This document shows positions 10,489 to 23,669 of a stretch of 64,000 bases of DNA, piece after piece. This DNA is from Delphinus delphis (Eukaryota; Chordata; Mammalia; Artiodactyla; Delphinidae). Under the pieces are notes generated by a model. The model made no database searches. It was given only the letters and a program-made list of their open reading frames with translations, and had not been told where the DNA came from. The stretch is from contig NC_082696.1 of the NCBI RefSeq assembly GCF_949987515.2, forward strand, positions 60,892,447 to 60,956,446, written 5' to 3'. How positions within the stretch are numbered: position 1 is the stretch's first letter; every line of letters starts with the position of its first letter. The position numbers and the translations under genes are program-made.

Positions 10489-13400
10489 TTTAATGGTTTT
10501 TAAAGCTATGTTAGTATATTGCTTGGATCAAAATTTTACAAATTAATAAAATAAAGAATGAAGACAGCTATTAGTGAACTAATAATCAAGGTTTCCTTAT
10601 TATGGTCTACATGTTTATATGACTATAAACCTGCAAAAGTGTTCCAACTTGTGAAGCAGCATCGACAGTATTTGCTGCTGAGCACGTCATGTGGCAGATT
10701 TGAGAACTAAAGAACTATCGGTACTATTAGAAGTACTTCAACTGCCCTAGGGAAAATAATAACAGAAACACTAGACAATGTTATGCCCATTCTAAATTTT
10801 GATTTTATTGGGGATTAAGTATTTATATTTTTATATATCAAATAGTATACTACATTGCCAATAATGTGGTTTTTTTATTCTTATGAAGACAATGCCAAGT
10901 ATAATAAGTCCATCTCAGCAGCTCGGTTTTCGAATAAAAAAAAAATGGCTCACTTTGCCAGTTATATCCTGTACAGTGAAATGCTAAATACATCCTTCTA
11001 GAGGCGCTAAATAAAAAACAAATTTTAGGCGAAAACTCAAAAAATATGTCCATATTTGTCTCCTTGGACGAAGAAAGACTCTAATTTATATTCACAGGTT
11101 AGGATAAATTAATTCAGCAGCCACTTGAAAGTCCTCAGGTAATTTCCAGATTACCAGTAAGATTGTTTATGGAGTGAACCTGCCATCCTTGATATTTTGT
11201 AAAGATATTTTAATAATCCTTATTAACTTTTCCTCCTTTGGACTCCCCCCTTCAAATAGTCTTCCTATATTTCCTGAAATTTCAACATCAATTTTAAAAA
11301 TACCATTTGGAGTACAAAATGCAAGCTTTCTTTATTTCGTATCTACTCCTAATGAAATATACTGAAAATCTGAGCTATTTTGAATCCCATGGAAGTATTA
11401 TGCACCAAGAAACTGACTGCCCTGAGTCACAGCTCACTTCAGACACTCACCCAGTCATTTCATTATTTATAGTCAATAATAAGCTAGGGACACAACGTGA
11501 ATAGCATAGCTTGTGTAAGTATCCTTTCTTGGTATGTTTTAAGAGGAAGAAGAACAAAGGCTGCTCTAACAACAGGCTATTTGGGGCTATAAATATTTAA
11601 TACCTACTGCAAAACATGTAAAAGGAGAAATGTCATTTTTCTTAATTAACTTAATGTGCATATTAAATTTTAGAATCCTATAGGGCTCTTTTATTGAACT
11701 ACTGTCAAATCAGTGGACTTAAGTTGAAATGAAATTCAAAGAAGCAGCTGATATTAATATTCAACTGATGAAGCAACAGACTGAATAAGATTGGCAGTTT
11801 GAAAAGTTTAAAGGTTTAAAATGTGTTTTAATTTCCATTAGGTTCACTTAACATTCATATTACAAGAATATCCTGGTCTATAAAATATTTAATCCATTAA
11901 TTCTCCTTTCAAAATATAATGAAATGAATGAATTACTAAAAGTTAAGAAAATGAAAATTATATGTGACTTGAGTTTTTGTATTTGGCAGACCAGTGTCTG
12001 CAAGAAAGAAAACTAACACATTTATTTGTCAGAAAAGTGGGATTCATTTCTGGAGCACAGGATTTCTGTCATTTTCCTCTAGATCCTAAGTCTGAAATGG
12101 TAAAAAGTTAAAATTTGGGGACTCCAAACTTTCTCAAGTTTTCTTGGCATCAATTCCTGGTCAGTAACTATGTTACTGTGTATCCAAAGAGAACATGAAG
12201 CCTCCATTGTTTCCCTACTGTTTAAAATTTTCACCATCGTTAGTTTCAAACTTGGCTCTCAACACCACCAACTTTTTGATGTGTTTCTGATTTATGTTAC
12301 GCAGTAGCTTTCTGATAGTAATTGAATCTTCTTAATGAGGCAGAAATACATATTTATTTATATATGCAATGTCTAAAATTAAAATTTATATTATATATAA
12401 AATATATATATACATAAGTGCACTGTCTAAAACTGAAATATATTGGTTATATACTACACAGTTACAATATTTGGTATTTTTACAAGAGCAAATTTTTAGT
12501 GGTGAAAATAATTTTCTTCTAATAAATATGGCTATGTCGGTGATGACATTATTTTTAAATGATCTTGGTTTTGAACTCCAGTATTCGAAAGAGCAAAAAG
12601 ACTGTTTTCAAAATGCTCTTTAGGAAATCTTCGTGAAGTATTAGGTGAGAGCAATTATACGATCCCATCCTTTTTACAAAGAAGGAAGTAATATGCCAGA
12701 AGGCTAATTTTAGTTTCTTCTAAGAATCTTATAATTAAATGAAAATCTGACTCCTAACTAGGTATCAATAAACTAGGCTTCTTCAGGAAACTCATGTTCC
12801 AAACTAGGTCTTTCATTATGCCATTTGCCTTCCTTTCAAGAAATTACTCTGATTTTAAATCCTGCATTTCGTATTTTAACAAACCAAAGAAAACGGATAT
12901 CATTGCGTTTTATGTAAACTGCAGTGCTAATGGCCCATGTGCAGCTGCCAGGCAGGCTACATTCTCAGGGCTGGGGACAGTGTGAATATCGTTTGGTGCA
13001 GTATAAATTTTATGTAGAAAAACCAACTATTGCAAGTATTCACTGAGATGTTAGAATAATAAGTTTTCAGAGATGGACGGGACTCTAGTAACCATCTGGG
13101 CTAATGGTTTGCAATGTTTTCACCAGTAACAATTATTTTATTATTTTAATTGCAGATCCTAGAGATTTTGAAGGATTTAAAATGAGTGGACAAGCTGCAA
13201 TGTATACTGTTATTTGTAATTTTGAAAACCATATGGGGTTTTAATTTATGAAGAACTCTGTCACTACATTTGGGGACTCAGGTTGGGAATTAATGAATTA
13301 GTCTCATTCCCTAACTCTATAGATGACAAACGTTGTGCCAGTGTCATATGAGGGTTGTTCAAGGTTGCACAGCTAAAGAGAGGTCACATTGGAGAGAGAA

Positions 13401-13719
13401 CAAATATAAAAGGAGAATTGATTTGAGAAAGCACAATCGACCTGTCATTAGCACTTTTTCCTCAGCATCCCCCCTTTAATGTTTGTGGTCACCACTTCCC
13501 TTCCAACCTCAGTTTTTCCAGACTCCTTGTGCTGTGCAAAGATTTTAATGAATAGCTAGATATTGATGATGCTCAACCCATTTCTCTAACCCAATCTCAC
13601 TTTTGATATTCAGACCTACTTTTCCTATTTTCTATTGACAACTACACACTCACAGACCTTTAGGTCTTTAGTTGACCTTCATATTTATCAGTAATACCAC
13701 CCTCTCTCTTTTCAATGTT
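10489..13719. other. No recognised gene; mostly unassigned AT-rich sequence
   Basis: About 3.2 kb with short open frames only. The segment 13290-13390 ('agatgacaaacgttgtgcca', 'aaggttgcacagctaaagag') faintly resembles a reverse-strand MIR-type SINE but is too diverged to delimit. An AT-rich microsatellite-like stretch sits at about 12345-12415. No host exon is supported. Confidence 0.45.
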
Positions 13720-13965
13720 TCTTCAAGGAGCAATACAAACCTCAGCTTCTGTGAAGCATCTCCTGATTTCCATCCCCTGCCATGTTCAGGTAGAAATAAT
13801 GTGCTGTTATGTTACAAGTTATAGCATTTGTCTTCTGTTCTGATTGATTGTTCATGAGTGTCTATCCAACTAGACTGGAACACTCCCAAGGAAGAGTCTC
13901 TAGTTCCTCTTTGTAATTCCACTGCCTGCATAGGTCTGACCTCAATCTGACTGCCACGTAAGGCT
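13720..13965 (+). mobile_element. LINE-2 3' end
   Basis: The order 'tgtgaagcatctcctgattt', 'gtgtctatccaactagactg' and 'gaagagtctctagttcctct' matches the L2 3' UTR, where the terminal part describes the 'actagactgtgagctccttgagg' block. Diverged and inactive. Confidence 0.75.
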
Positions 13966-14560
13966 TTGTATGTGATGTATAATCATGATCTGCTCAAAAT
14001 ACTAAAAGTATCTGTTATCCAATTGTATTCACAGTCAGAGTAATCATAAACTTTACTTAGCTACATTTGTGCATTGCTTACGGCAAAATATGTTAAGTAA
14101 AATATAGTGCAAAATGGTAGCTTCAGAAAATTTTGTATTTTGCTAATAAATTGACTAGTAAACTTTATTCAGACAGAAAAAATTGTGGTCCCTTTATGAA
14201 AAATTGTAGTAAGGACATTATTAAAGTAACTATGTTAATACCATGTTGAAGTATGTGCTTATAGAAAATTGTGTATATCAACTATTATTGACTACTAATT
14301 TTTAACATGATCCTCCCTACTACTTTTTTTAAAGATCCCATCCTAGTGGGTGCAAGGAGAAAAAATTGCTGTCTTTCAGTGTATGCAACAAAGACATACC
14401 TGTAAGACAATCTACGAGATGCTGCAGAGAATACAGGAATAAGATACAACTTTCTATACTGTCAAGTGAATTTAATGAACATCTTACACACTTTCAACAA
14501 GCTGTTAAAATACTCTCGTTGCTTAGAAATGAGATACTGGTAGAGACACAGAGGAAGTAA

Positions 14561-14820
14561 GTACAGTGCATTGGTTCTGAGTTTGGGATTTGCTGTCAGT
14601 TGTTTGAGTCATTACTCTGCCAGTTGCAGCTAGGTGACCTTGGGCAAGTTAATTAACCTCTTTAAAGTCCAGTTTTCTCATTAAAAATAAAGCTAATAAT
14701 AGAACCTATTTTATAAAGTCATTACAACAGTTAAATAGAATAATGCATAAAAAATATTTTGCACCACACTTAGCTAAATAGTAACAATAAATGAAATTAA
14801 CTGTTACTGTTATTCAGTAT
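14561..14820 (+). mobile_element. MIR SINE, nearly full length
   Basis: Contains the MIR core 'gcagctaggtgaccttgggc' at about 14625 followed by 'aagttaattaacctcttt', a 'tctcattaaaaataaagcta' block, and a terminal region ending 'caataaatgaaattaactgt'. This is the canonical sense order. Ancient mammal-wide SINE, inactive. Confidence 0.85.
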
Positions 14821-14864
14821 AATTATGGAGTGGCTGTTATTGGAATTACAGGCATACTAATTTA

Positions 14865-15010
14865 AGAACAGAAGGGACCTCAGTGATAATTTTAAAACAA
14901 ATCCTTTATTTTACAGTTGAGGAAATTGACATTTAGAACAACTGTGAGTCTTGCTCAAGTTTGCTTATGTAGTAATTGTTAAACTTACTTCTGCAGAGCT
15001 TCCAAGTGTC
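14865..15010 (-). mobile_element. MIR-like ancient SINE fragment
   Basis: The pattern 'ttattttacagttgaggaaa' then 'agtcttgctcaagtttgctt' resembles the reverse complement of a MIR core. It is diverged, and the borders are approximate. Confidence 0.4.
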
Positions 15011-15538
15011 CACAGAATTGCAGGCCGACACTCTTTATATCCTTCACTAAAATAAGTATTAAAATTCATTTTCTACATAATTGATTTGCCATAAACAAAA
15101 CTATTTCTTACTTCCAGAATTATTTGCTTTGTGATGGTTTACTTGAGTGAAAAAAGTGGCAGAAAACTAATGACCATGATATTTGGGCAAACTGTGAAAA
15201 TTGTTGTAAGTTCTTTAGTTCACATCATGTTTTTCATCCTCAGCCTCCCCATCATACCCACCTCCCAGAAAACATTATCTCTTGCCAAACAAGTAGAAAA
15301 AAATCCCATCTGAGATAATTTGCACCCAGAGATAGGTCCACATACATATTTACTTAAGGATGCTGTTCTAGTACCTGTCCCTCTAAACCAGTCCCTAACC
15401 TGCAGTCAGTTTCTGCTGTAGACACATCAGCTTTCAGAATTTGACCACTTGCTCTAATTCTGGAAACTCCTCTACTACCTTTCAAGTTTCTTATTTGCTT
15501 TTAATTGATTCATAAAATGCAAAATTAGATCTCAAAGA

Positions 15539-15541
<3 letters not shown>

Positions 15542-15588
<47 letters not shown>
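15542..15588. repeat. (TA)n microsatellite
   Basis: An uninterrupted run of about 23 TA units. Tracts like this are prone to length change and can extrude cruciforms. It lies just upstream of a reverse-strand SINE. Confidence 0.97.
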
Positions 15589-15591
<3 letters not shown>

Positions 15592-15599
15592 ATGTGGAC

Positions 15600-15760
15600 C
15601 ATTTTTAAAGTCTTTATTGAACAATACAATATTGTTTCTGTTTTATGTTTCTGGTTTTTGGCCACAAGGCATGTGGGATCTTAGCTCCCCGACCAGGGAT
15701 TGAACCCGCACCCCCTGCACTGGAAGGCGAAGTCTTAACCACTGGATTGCCAGGGAAATC
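15600..15760 (-). mobile_element. tRNA-Glu-derived cetartiodactyl SINE, older copy
   Basis: The + strand shows 'ggcatgtgggatcttagctc', 'cccgaccagggattgaaccc' and 'gtcttaaccactggattgcc', then 'agggaaatc'. This is the reverse complement of the tRNA-like head and body of CHR-related SINEs. The segment 'gggattgaaccc' is the reverse complement of the B box. It is more diverged than the other SINEs here, and I found no clean target-site duplication. Confidence 0.85.
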
Positions 15761-16049
15761 TGAGAATTTTTTGTTGTATACATTAGCTACTTTAATTGAC
15801 CAACATTGTTTTAATATCACTTTTGGTCAATTAATTTTGGAAAGTGCTAATACTTATTTTAGTCTGGGCAGTAATATTAAATACATGCACTGAATTTAAA
15901 TGTGCAGGTGAATAGCTATCTGATAATCCTTTAATTATATACACTTCAATTTTTCTATTGAGATTACAGTATTCTTAGCAAAGCAATGTATAATTCAGAT
16001 CCCAAGAGAAAAATGGTTTAAAGAATATCTAGGAGATATTACAAATATT

Positions 16050-17040
16050 CTGGTTGAAATCAAATTGAATATATATTTCTGCATCTAGCTTTTAACTCAA
16101 ACTTTTATAAAAATGATTTCCTAAGTAATTATAATTTTAATGCCTGCATAATATTACATAATATGGATTCCACAATTAACATTTTTTGTTTTATAGGACA
16201 TTTACGTTGCTTCCAATATTTTGATGTTATAAATAATGTTTTAATAAGTATACTTAAATAAATGTCTTTTTTATATTTCAATTTAAAAAAAATAGCAGCA
16301 TAGAAATATAATTACTATGACAATATAAACATTTAAAAAATATTATTTTTGTCAAATAGGATAAGTGCCCCTCATATATCAGCTAATCAAAAATGTAAGA
16401 TGATATTTCTCATTGTGCTTTTTACTTGCATATCTTTCATTATTAATAGTTAAATATTCTTTATTTCATTAGTGACTATGTTTCTAAATTAATGAATACT
16501 TTATAATTTATTCATGAACTATGCCTATTGAGATTCTTTATTTCTCTTTAATTGAGTTCTAAGCTTTAATTATTTTGTTTTAAAAAAATGTGCTTTAGTA
16601 ACTTGTTCTGCATATTTATTTACTCATCTCTCTCCAAATTACCTTATCAAAAGTTGTTTGTTGTGGTCATCCATTTACAATGCTTGGTGTCAGTTTATTT
16701 ATCTCTTGTAAAAATAAAACACAGTGTGTGTGTGTGTGTGTGAAAAAAAAAGTTGTTTGTGTGAATTTTAGGATTGATTTTTAAATTTCCTATAGGTATT
16801 CTATTGGGATTTTGTTTGATATTAAATTAAATATATAAACAAATCTGGAAGTAAATTTTTTTTTCCAATCTGCCCATTCAAAAAGCTGTTTATTTATTGC
16901 ATTAAGCCAAGCAAAATACTGTAGGTCTTATTAATTTTTTGTTAAGGTGATTCTTAGTGATGTTTCACAGTTGTTCCTATAGATAAAGAAATCTTTGGAT
17001 TTTGGCTTGTTGTATCTAGACAGTATACTTGATTCAAAAA
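16050..17040 (-). mobile_element. Old LINE-1, antisense
   Basis: Blocks read as the reverse complement of L1 ORF2: 'gttgcttccaatattttgat' near 16208, 'gatatttctcattgtgcttt' near 16402, then a later block 'ttgggattttgtttgatatt' near 16804 and 'aagctgtttatttattgcat' near 16882. The order is that of an L1 read from its 3' side inward. Heavily decayed. A TG microsatellite lies at 16723-16742. Confidence 0.72.
16723..16742. repeat. (TG)n microsatellite
   Basis: A run of about ten TG units followed by a short A run. Simple repeat within the reverse-strand L1 relic. Confidence 0.95.
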
Positions 17041-17994
17041 TTTTACTTCTTTTTGTCTCCAGTTAACTTCTTAGGTTTTCCATATACAAGTGTTTACTTT
17101 CCTCAGCCCATGGACAAAATTCGCTGTCTCATCTGCTCTTACAATGGTGCAAATAATAGCATGGGAGCAAATTTAGATGGAATATAATTCACCTTAACAG
17201 AAAAATATGTCTACAATAATTTTTTACCAAAGCATAGCTTTCCTCACTTCTCTATTAATAACTTAGTCTTCAGAAATCTGAACTGCCTACTACCTAACAC
17301 CCCTTAAACTACTTTTTTGAGTCTAATATTTATTTTCAATATATTCGCATGCTAATCAATGTGATAGGAACAGGATGAAAATAGCTTGCTAGGTCACCAG
17401 TGATTTCCCAATTATCAACTTAGTTAATTACTTAATTTATAATAATCACTTGTTGAATTCCAATGAGCACTCTTTAGGCTATATCATATTTTTAGAACTT
17501 GACAGTGCAGTTTTCTTCATCTTCATTACTGGGTTCTATCTATTGGTTATCTCCCCCATCTTTCCACATTCTTCCATTATATCTCTGAGTGATCTTCAGG
17601 CTACTGTGATGGTTTATCTTCTACCCATTGCTTAAATATTGGTATTTCCATGGGGGTTTATTTGTTTCTCATTATTCCTCCCTTTCCCCCCTTTTCCTGT
17701 ACTTCCCCCTTGAGCAATCCAAACTGTTTCACAGCCTCAAATGTGACCTGTACATGACTGACTCCCAAATTTTTATATTAGCTATCATCTCTTTCTAGAA
17801 CTGCATTGCTAATTATGTACTTGTCACTTCTACCTAGACGTTTGACAAAAATGTTTGATCAGTCCAAAATGGAGTTCATTATCTTTTTCTCAAAATCATC
17901 TTTGTTGGAATTCTTTATTTTGGGTAATGGCATCATGGCCACACTAGATAATAATGATGTTCTATGATAATAACAGTGATATAACAGTAACAAC

Positions 17995-18185
17995 AACAAC
18001 AAGAAATATTTTATTCAACACTTACTATATTCCAGGCACCATTTTAAGAGCATTGCATATATTAATTCATGAATCCTCCGAAAAATCCTATGAGGTAGAA
18101 ATAGTTATCATACTAATTTACAAGTAAGAAAATTTAGGCCCAAAGAGTTTGAGCAATTGCCCACTGATACATCAAAAGTGGTGAA
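17995..18185 (-). mobile_element. MIR SINE, antisense
   Basis: The + strand reads 'cacttactatattccaggca', 'ttaattcatgaatcctccga', 'tatgaggtagaaatagttat' and 'aagaaaatttaggcccaaag', the reverse complement of MIR from its 3' end into the core. It is inserted in the sense L2. Confidence 0.85.
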
Positions 18186-18689
18186 AACAGTTTTGGAGCG
18201 TCATCTCACTACAGACTCTTTTGTTCAGTGTTTTTTTCTTTTTTGAACCAAAATTCTATACTTCCAAGCTAAAAACATCAGAGGCATCCCTGAGTCATTC
18301 TTTCTTCTTATATCCCTAAATAGTTTACCAAGGCATGTCACTTTGGTCTCTCACATATCCTTAGGCAATGTCCTTCTCATCACCTCTACTGCCCCTTTGA
18401 TTTTTCAAGCAACCTCCAGCTCTTGAAATGTGACAAAGATTTACCATCTCCAATATTTGATTGCCTCAGTGATGCCTTTAACATGGTCAGGCATGATTCA
18501 ATCATTCTTATGTTTGAAATCTTTCCATGACTTTTGTTCTCTACAGGATAGAATTTAAACTGCTTGGCAAAATACACAAGATGTTTTATATTCTAAAGTT
18601 GTTTTATGTTTCCAGACATTTCCCACTTGCTCCTCAACCTCACCCCTAATATATGTTCCTAGTCATACTGAACTACTGGTCCTTACCTA

Positions 18690-18880
18690 AACATATATAT
18701 ACACTTGTGTGTATGTGTGTATGTATATATATGTATATATGTATTCAATACACATTCATTAGGTTGTGTGTGTATATATAGGTTGTGTACATATATGTAT
18801 ATGTGTATTTATACAACCTCATGAATATATACATATATATATATTCATTGGGCTAGGATTGTGTCTTATTCATCTGTATA
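18690..18880. repeat. TA/TG-rich low-complexity tract
   Basis: Alternating 'tatatg', 'tgtgtg' and 'tatata' runs. A 'ggttgtgta' near 18781 is followed by 'tacaacc' near 18812, so a short stem is possible. Simple-sequence expansion within an L2 relic. Confidence 0.85.
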
Positions 18881-18972
18881 TATATTTTTGATTTTAACAA
18901 AATACAATACCCCACACATGACAGCTATTGAGTAAGTTTTGGTTGAATACATGAATAAATTAAGAAAGCAAT

Positions 18973-19001
18973 GAAGGAAAGAAGGAAGGAAGGAAGGAAA
19001 A
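18973..19001. repeat. (GGAA)n microsatellite
   Basis: Five or so GGAA-type units ('gaaggaaggaaggaagg'). GGAA arrays can bind ETS-family factors, but that is general knowledge and nothing here shows activity. Confidence 0.85.
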
Positions 19002-20690
19002 GTTTTTAGGTAACCATCTTTTATGGTCCATGATAGTCATTAATTTGTTTCAAACTCTCTCATAACTGAGAGAGGAGGAGTGTGTAAGATTCAGGAATTA
19101 GGCAAAATTCTGGAAGGGGGTACACCATACTCAGCTCTTTGAATATTTAGGGAGTAGCATGAGGAAAATCTTTACCATGTATATACTCCAAGTAACACCA
19201 TTCTCAAGTGGATCTGGAAACACAGTATATATACTTATATCAGTTATACAATGATTTCCCCATACTTTCTCAGCTTACCAATTACTGGTGGCTTGCTCTC
19301 CACTTGAGGAAGCTTGCATATGGGGGCCCCATTGTTTTAAGAAGTTAAATGGATTCCAAATTTACCATCATGGTCAGAACATAGAAGAATATGTTAAATT
19401 AGGAGAATGGTGGCCTCTTTTAGCAGTAATTTAGGAGTGGTGATGGGTATAAATAGCTATGGATGACAATAGAGCTGTCAGTATCAAATGATAATATTAG
19501 ACCCATGGTTCAATAGGTGACACATATCAGGGAGTAAGAGGTGAAGAACCAATCATTATATTTGTTAGAATCATTTTACCAATATTAAAATAATTTTGAG
19601 TATAATTCTCCTTAGTTCTAGTTTTTTATTTGAATTTCTAGCCTACTGATCTATTGAATATGCATTTTAATGTGAACCTTACTAAAGCACATTTAGGAAA
19701 TAAATGAAGGCATATAAAAATTCTAAGTACAAAGAAAAAAGACACTAAAAGTAAGACAAATCAGTTAACTTTCTTAATTATTTTCTTACTATAAGATTTT
19801 TTTGGACTAAACAAAATATCGCTCAAAAAAATCAAGGTTATATAACCCTAAATAATGCAGCAGTGACCCAAGTCATTTAGCTGCTCAAACATCTGGCAGG
19901 TAAAATGACAGCATCTAAATCATAGATCAGCTAGGACGAGAAAAATAAAATTTGGGGGACTAGAACAGTGCTTGATAAATGTATCCTCCTTTTCTTCAGT
20001 GTTTATGTTTGATAAATGGCCAGACTTTGCCATGACTTTGCCTTGACATTTATTTCACAGTCAATGGCCATTATCTTGTGACAACAATCTATTTCTTTCT
20101 GTTATCTTGCAGGTCATAATTGTTAAGTCTTCTTATTGAAGACGTCCTATAAATTTTGTAATTTATGACATATAGGCCGAAAATTTCAAATGAAGTATTT
20201 TAGGCATATGGCTTATAACTGAAATTAAAAAAAAAAATAGGCCTAGAACAGTTTTGTGACATTTTATGCACATAACCTCTATAGGGGAAATGGTACAAAG
20301 CAAAGTAAATGCTGACAGTTTTAAAAATTCAAACTTCTTTAAGCTGCATATGAATTCCTCAGAAAGTTCACAGTCTGGCAGCTCAAAGAGACACAGCAAT
20401 ATTTAGCTTATTACCATACTGATCACACCCCATTGTATTAGACGGAGTAGCCACTTTGCCAATTCCTTAGAAAACGGAGCAGGTTGCCAAGAATTTGTAA
20501 CCATTGGCATTCCCCTCACTAAACATATTTTTTTTCTTCCTTAAGTGCTGTTGCTCTTGTGTCTATAGGAGGCTTACCGGAGCACACCAGAGACAGCAGA
20601 ATTGTAGGGCAAATCCTCTAAGAGAGTATTGTTTGTTTGGATCATTCCTCTTAAAACATTTAAACTAGAACAACTAGACAATGAATTGTA
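19002..20690. other. No recognised feature
   Basis: Apparently unique AT-rich sequence with stops in all frames. I see no repeat family or exon signature that I can support. Confidence 0.45.
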
Positions 20691-20699
20691 CTGATGAGA

Positions 20700-20835
20700 C
20701 CTGCACTAGGCTCCATGACCATCCAATTTAACTGTTCTGTTTTATCGAGGAGGAAACTAAAGTCCAGAACATTTTTATAACATGTTTAAGGCTACTTAGA
20801 TAGAAAGAAAGGAAAAGCCTTCATGTGAAACTAAT
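20700..20835 (-). mobile_element. MIR-like ancient SINE fragment
   Basis: 'tttatcgaggaggaaactaa' followed by 'agtccagaac' and 'gtttaaggctacttagatag' resembles the reverse complement of a MIR core. Diverged; borders approximate. Confidence 0.45.
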
Positions 20836-20884
20836 GACTCTTCCAGAAACATTTAATTCAGTGTTCTTTCTACTAATCATTATT

Positions 20885-21030
20885 CTTAGAAGTCACATGG
20901 ACCACTTGCTAAAAATATGGATTTCTTGATCCTTACTCCAAATTTGGGGTGAGGCCAAGGAATCTACAGTTTTACAGTCCAAGAGATTCTAATGTCTAGA
21001 GGATTCTGACGTAACTGGTCTAATAATGAA
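20885..21030. mobile_element. MER5-like hAT-Charlie MITE fragment
   Basis: The run 'catggaccacttgctaaaaa', 'ggggtgaggccaaggaatct' and 'cagttttacagtccaagaga' resembles a MER5-type palindromic non-autonomous hAT element. No target duplication could be read. Tentative. Confidence 0.45.
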
Positions 21031-21296
21031 TTTGAGAAATACTTCATAAATATAAGATCATCTTCCTCACTGCTTTGGCCGGCATGCTAGATTTATCAGT
21101 AGTGGGACTTCCTAACCGTTCAGCTTTAGAAATATCTAATGCAGACTGAAGCGGGGAGGGGATGGAGTGCTGTGTGTGTGTGGGGGGGTGAAAGTTAAAG
21201 ATGAAGAAGGGTTTTGGTAGGACCTTGATCTCAAATAAGCCAAGACCATCATAGAGAAAAAAAAGCAAATTGATTCAAGACCCTGACATTGTTATA

Positions 21297-21481
21297 CAGT
21301 TGATCCTCCCTATCCACAGGTTTTGTGTCTTTGGATTCAACCAACTATCAACCCAAGTTCAGCAGATGCAGAACCTGGGGATATGGGGGCCCCCAGTATA
21401 TAAGGGACTTGAACATCCATGGATTTTGGTACCCTCCAGGGGTTCTGGCCCCAATTCCCTGAAAATAATGAGGAACAACTG
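21297..21481. mobile_element. MER2-like Tigger MITE
   Basis: Starts 'cagttgatcctccctatcca' after a TA (21295-21296) and contains 'tttggattcaaccaac'. On the right are 'acttgaacatccatggattt', 'tggtaccctccaggggttct' and 'aggaacaactg', the inverted end of the same family. The right-hand flank reads CA rather than TA, so that copy has probably mutated. Inactive non-autonomous Tc1/mariner-superfamily fossil with an internal deletion; the short open frames over it are fortuitous. Confidence 0.8.
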
Positions 21482-21489
21482 CATATTAG

Positions 21490-23667
21490 AACTACTTTTA
21501 TATGTAGTTTTTTAGAATGTAGATAAGCACGTGTGTTGGGAGCCAAAGAAAGATTACTTAAAGTTGAGGTCAGTGCCAACTTCTACCATAGGGAACGAGA
21601 AGAATCCATTAAGAGTGCCTTATTCTAATGATGCCATCAGCCCTTGTTTTTTCATTGCTGTCCTTACCATACACTTATATGTTAGTCACATCCTATTTGT
21701 GCATTGCCTTTGTGGTATGATCACAACATCACTTTCCACATGATCCTGTACTATGCTCCCTGTGACCTCCATTCAGCACTCATCCCCATTAGACAGGTTG
21801 TAGTAGTCAGTTCATAGATAACTTGTTTCCCAGGGAGCTATGAGACTATAAGTCAAATTCCATGATAATCATATTAAGAGGCAGGATGAGTTTCCTATTA
21901 TAGACAGCTGGTATGGACAAGCAACTTCTCTACCAGTGCTTAACCTGAGCTAACAAAAATATGAGCTAATTATTCCTCTTCGATGCCAGTATTTCTGGAT
22001 GTCGAACCCCAAATCTCCTATGCATGGTGGCAGCAATTGTGCCATTATAAGTTGAAAATGGATCCACATAGGTGGCAACCCTGAAAATGTCACCAAGAGT
22101 TTGCTGGTTCAAACAGTCAAGTCATCCTGTTGTCTCAGTTCCAGTCTTTTCCAGTGAGTCTAAATAACAGAAAGAATTACTTAATTTTTTTTGGTTTAAT
22201 TATATAGAATTTTTCCTATGGGTTACTTGCCAGCCTGAATGTACATTGATGAAATTGGCTGAGGTGCTTTGGTGCATCTGCCTTGTGCACAGAGCACTGA
22301 TGGCAGCTACAGGATCCTTGCCTAATTTCTCTCTCCAAAGGTAAAACTGATTGCTCCCGACTTTGTATACCCACTGTAGCCATAACATTGTCTATCTGCA
22401 ACCCTCTAATGCTTCATTGCTTTTACTTGTCTCACACAGCAGTAGGGCATTTAGGACATGAAATATCTAAATTTGTTACTCTGGAGAGTCAGCAAACTTC
22501 TGTATTTCTCCCGCTCCATAAATCCATAGATTCTGAGTTTATTTACACTAAGCAATCCTAAACCAGGAATATCTTGCTAAAAGCATTCCACAGATAAGGT
22601 CTCTTTTTCCTGCAAATAGTATTAGTTCATTTACCAAGAGGGCCAGTTTTCAGCTCTTTTCCAAGGATACTATAATAAATTACCTGCTCTTGGCTTCTCC
22701 TTACAACATTCTTATTTCTTCTCCTTTACCATGTGTGTGAATGGATCATAGGTCAGCTACTTTAACTCCTTCCTCCTGGTATTAAGAGATAATTTAACTG
22801 AAGGCACTCTGAACACTATCATAACGCTATCATAACTGTGGCACAGTTAGAAATTAAGTTATTAAATTAAATCAGCCACTCCTTGGAAACGATTAAAATC
22901 AACTTGACATCCAGAGTATAGACCAAGCAAGAGAATAACATCTCTGCCTACTAGATAATCCACAGTGCTTCTTGTTTCTGTAACTCAACAGTGGCATTGG
23001 TTCACTTTTTCTTTTTAGTTTCCTGGAAAGAAATAGTCTGAGAGAGTGCTTCTTATAAAACAGAGGAGCCCAAGAACTTTCTGAGTCTGCTGATGATTAA
23101 GTATGGTTAGATCATCAGCTTCTGAGAAGAGAAGATTACAAATAAATAACGTTCACCGTGTAAGAATAGCCGGACGCTGTTAGAATGAGGAACAGGAACA
23201 CGGGGCGTACGTGGGCAGCCATATAGCATGAGAGAAAAGGTCTCAGTATCACAGTGCAAGCCAGTTTCACAAAATAAAATGAGGAAAAAAAGAGAATAAT
23301 ATACAAAAAGCATAAAAAAATTCCCTGTGACCTTGCCTAATTCACCTAATTCTAAGGTCATAAGAAGTGGTGATTCTAAGCAGATAAGCAGCAGATGCTT
23401 CTCTGGTAAAGGCGAATATGAAATGAAGAGCAATACAAAGAGTAGAAAAGTTAGTAAAACTAGATCCATGAGAAACCAGGAATGCCAAAAATATCTAGAG
23501 AAGAAAGGCTTAATGATTTCTAAGATAATAATATATGGTATGATTATTAGAATTGAATTCTCTCTCTCCAGAGAGAATGGAGCTTAAGAAGTGTCATGAG
23601 ATGTTTAAAGAACAACTAGTGATAAATTCATTCTTAACAGGAAATATGGTTAAATACTAGAATGATC
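21490..23667. other. No recognised feature
   Basis: About 2.2 kb of apparently unique sequence. The 120-codon reverse frame at 23107-23469 is hydrophobic and low in complexity, and shows no family resemblance or splice context; I treat it as chance. Confidence 0.45.
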
Positions 23668-23669
23668 TA

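Larger units (their letters stand above)
17500..18960 (+). mobile_element. LINE-2 relic, interrupted by a MIR
   Basis: Sense L2-like blocks: 'catgactgactcccaaattt' (17753), 'ccaaaatggagttcattatc' (17864), then after the MIR 'cccctttgatttttcaagca' (18391), 'tttgaaatctttccatgact' (18513), 'gatagaatttaaactgcttg' (18548), and near the end 'ggctaggattgtgtcttatt' (18852). This order matches L2. It is strongly diverged, and a TA/TG-rich expansion (about 18690-18880) interrupts its 3' part. Confidence 0.6.

Noticed and set aside
18690..18880. CRISPR-like or other regularly spaced array
   Set aside because: It is TA/TG simple sequence without regular unique spacers, and the DNA is mammalian.
23107..23469. 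120-codon reverse-strand open frame
   Set aside because: Hydrophobic, low-complexity translation of AT-rich sequence without a recognisable domain or splice sites.
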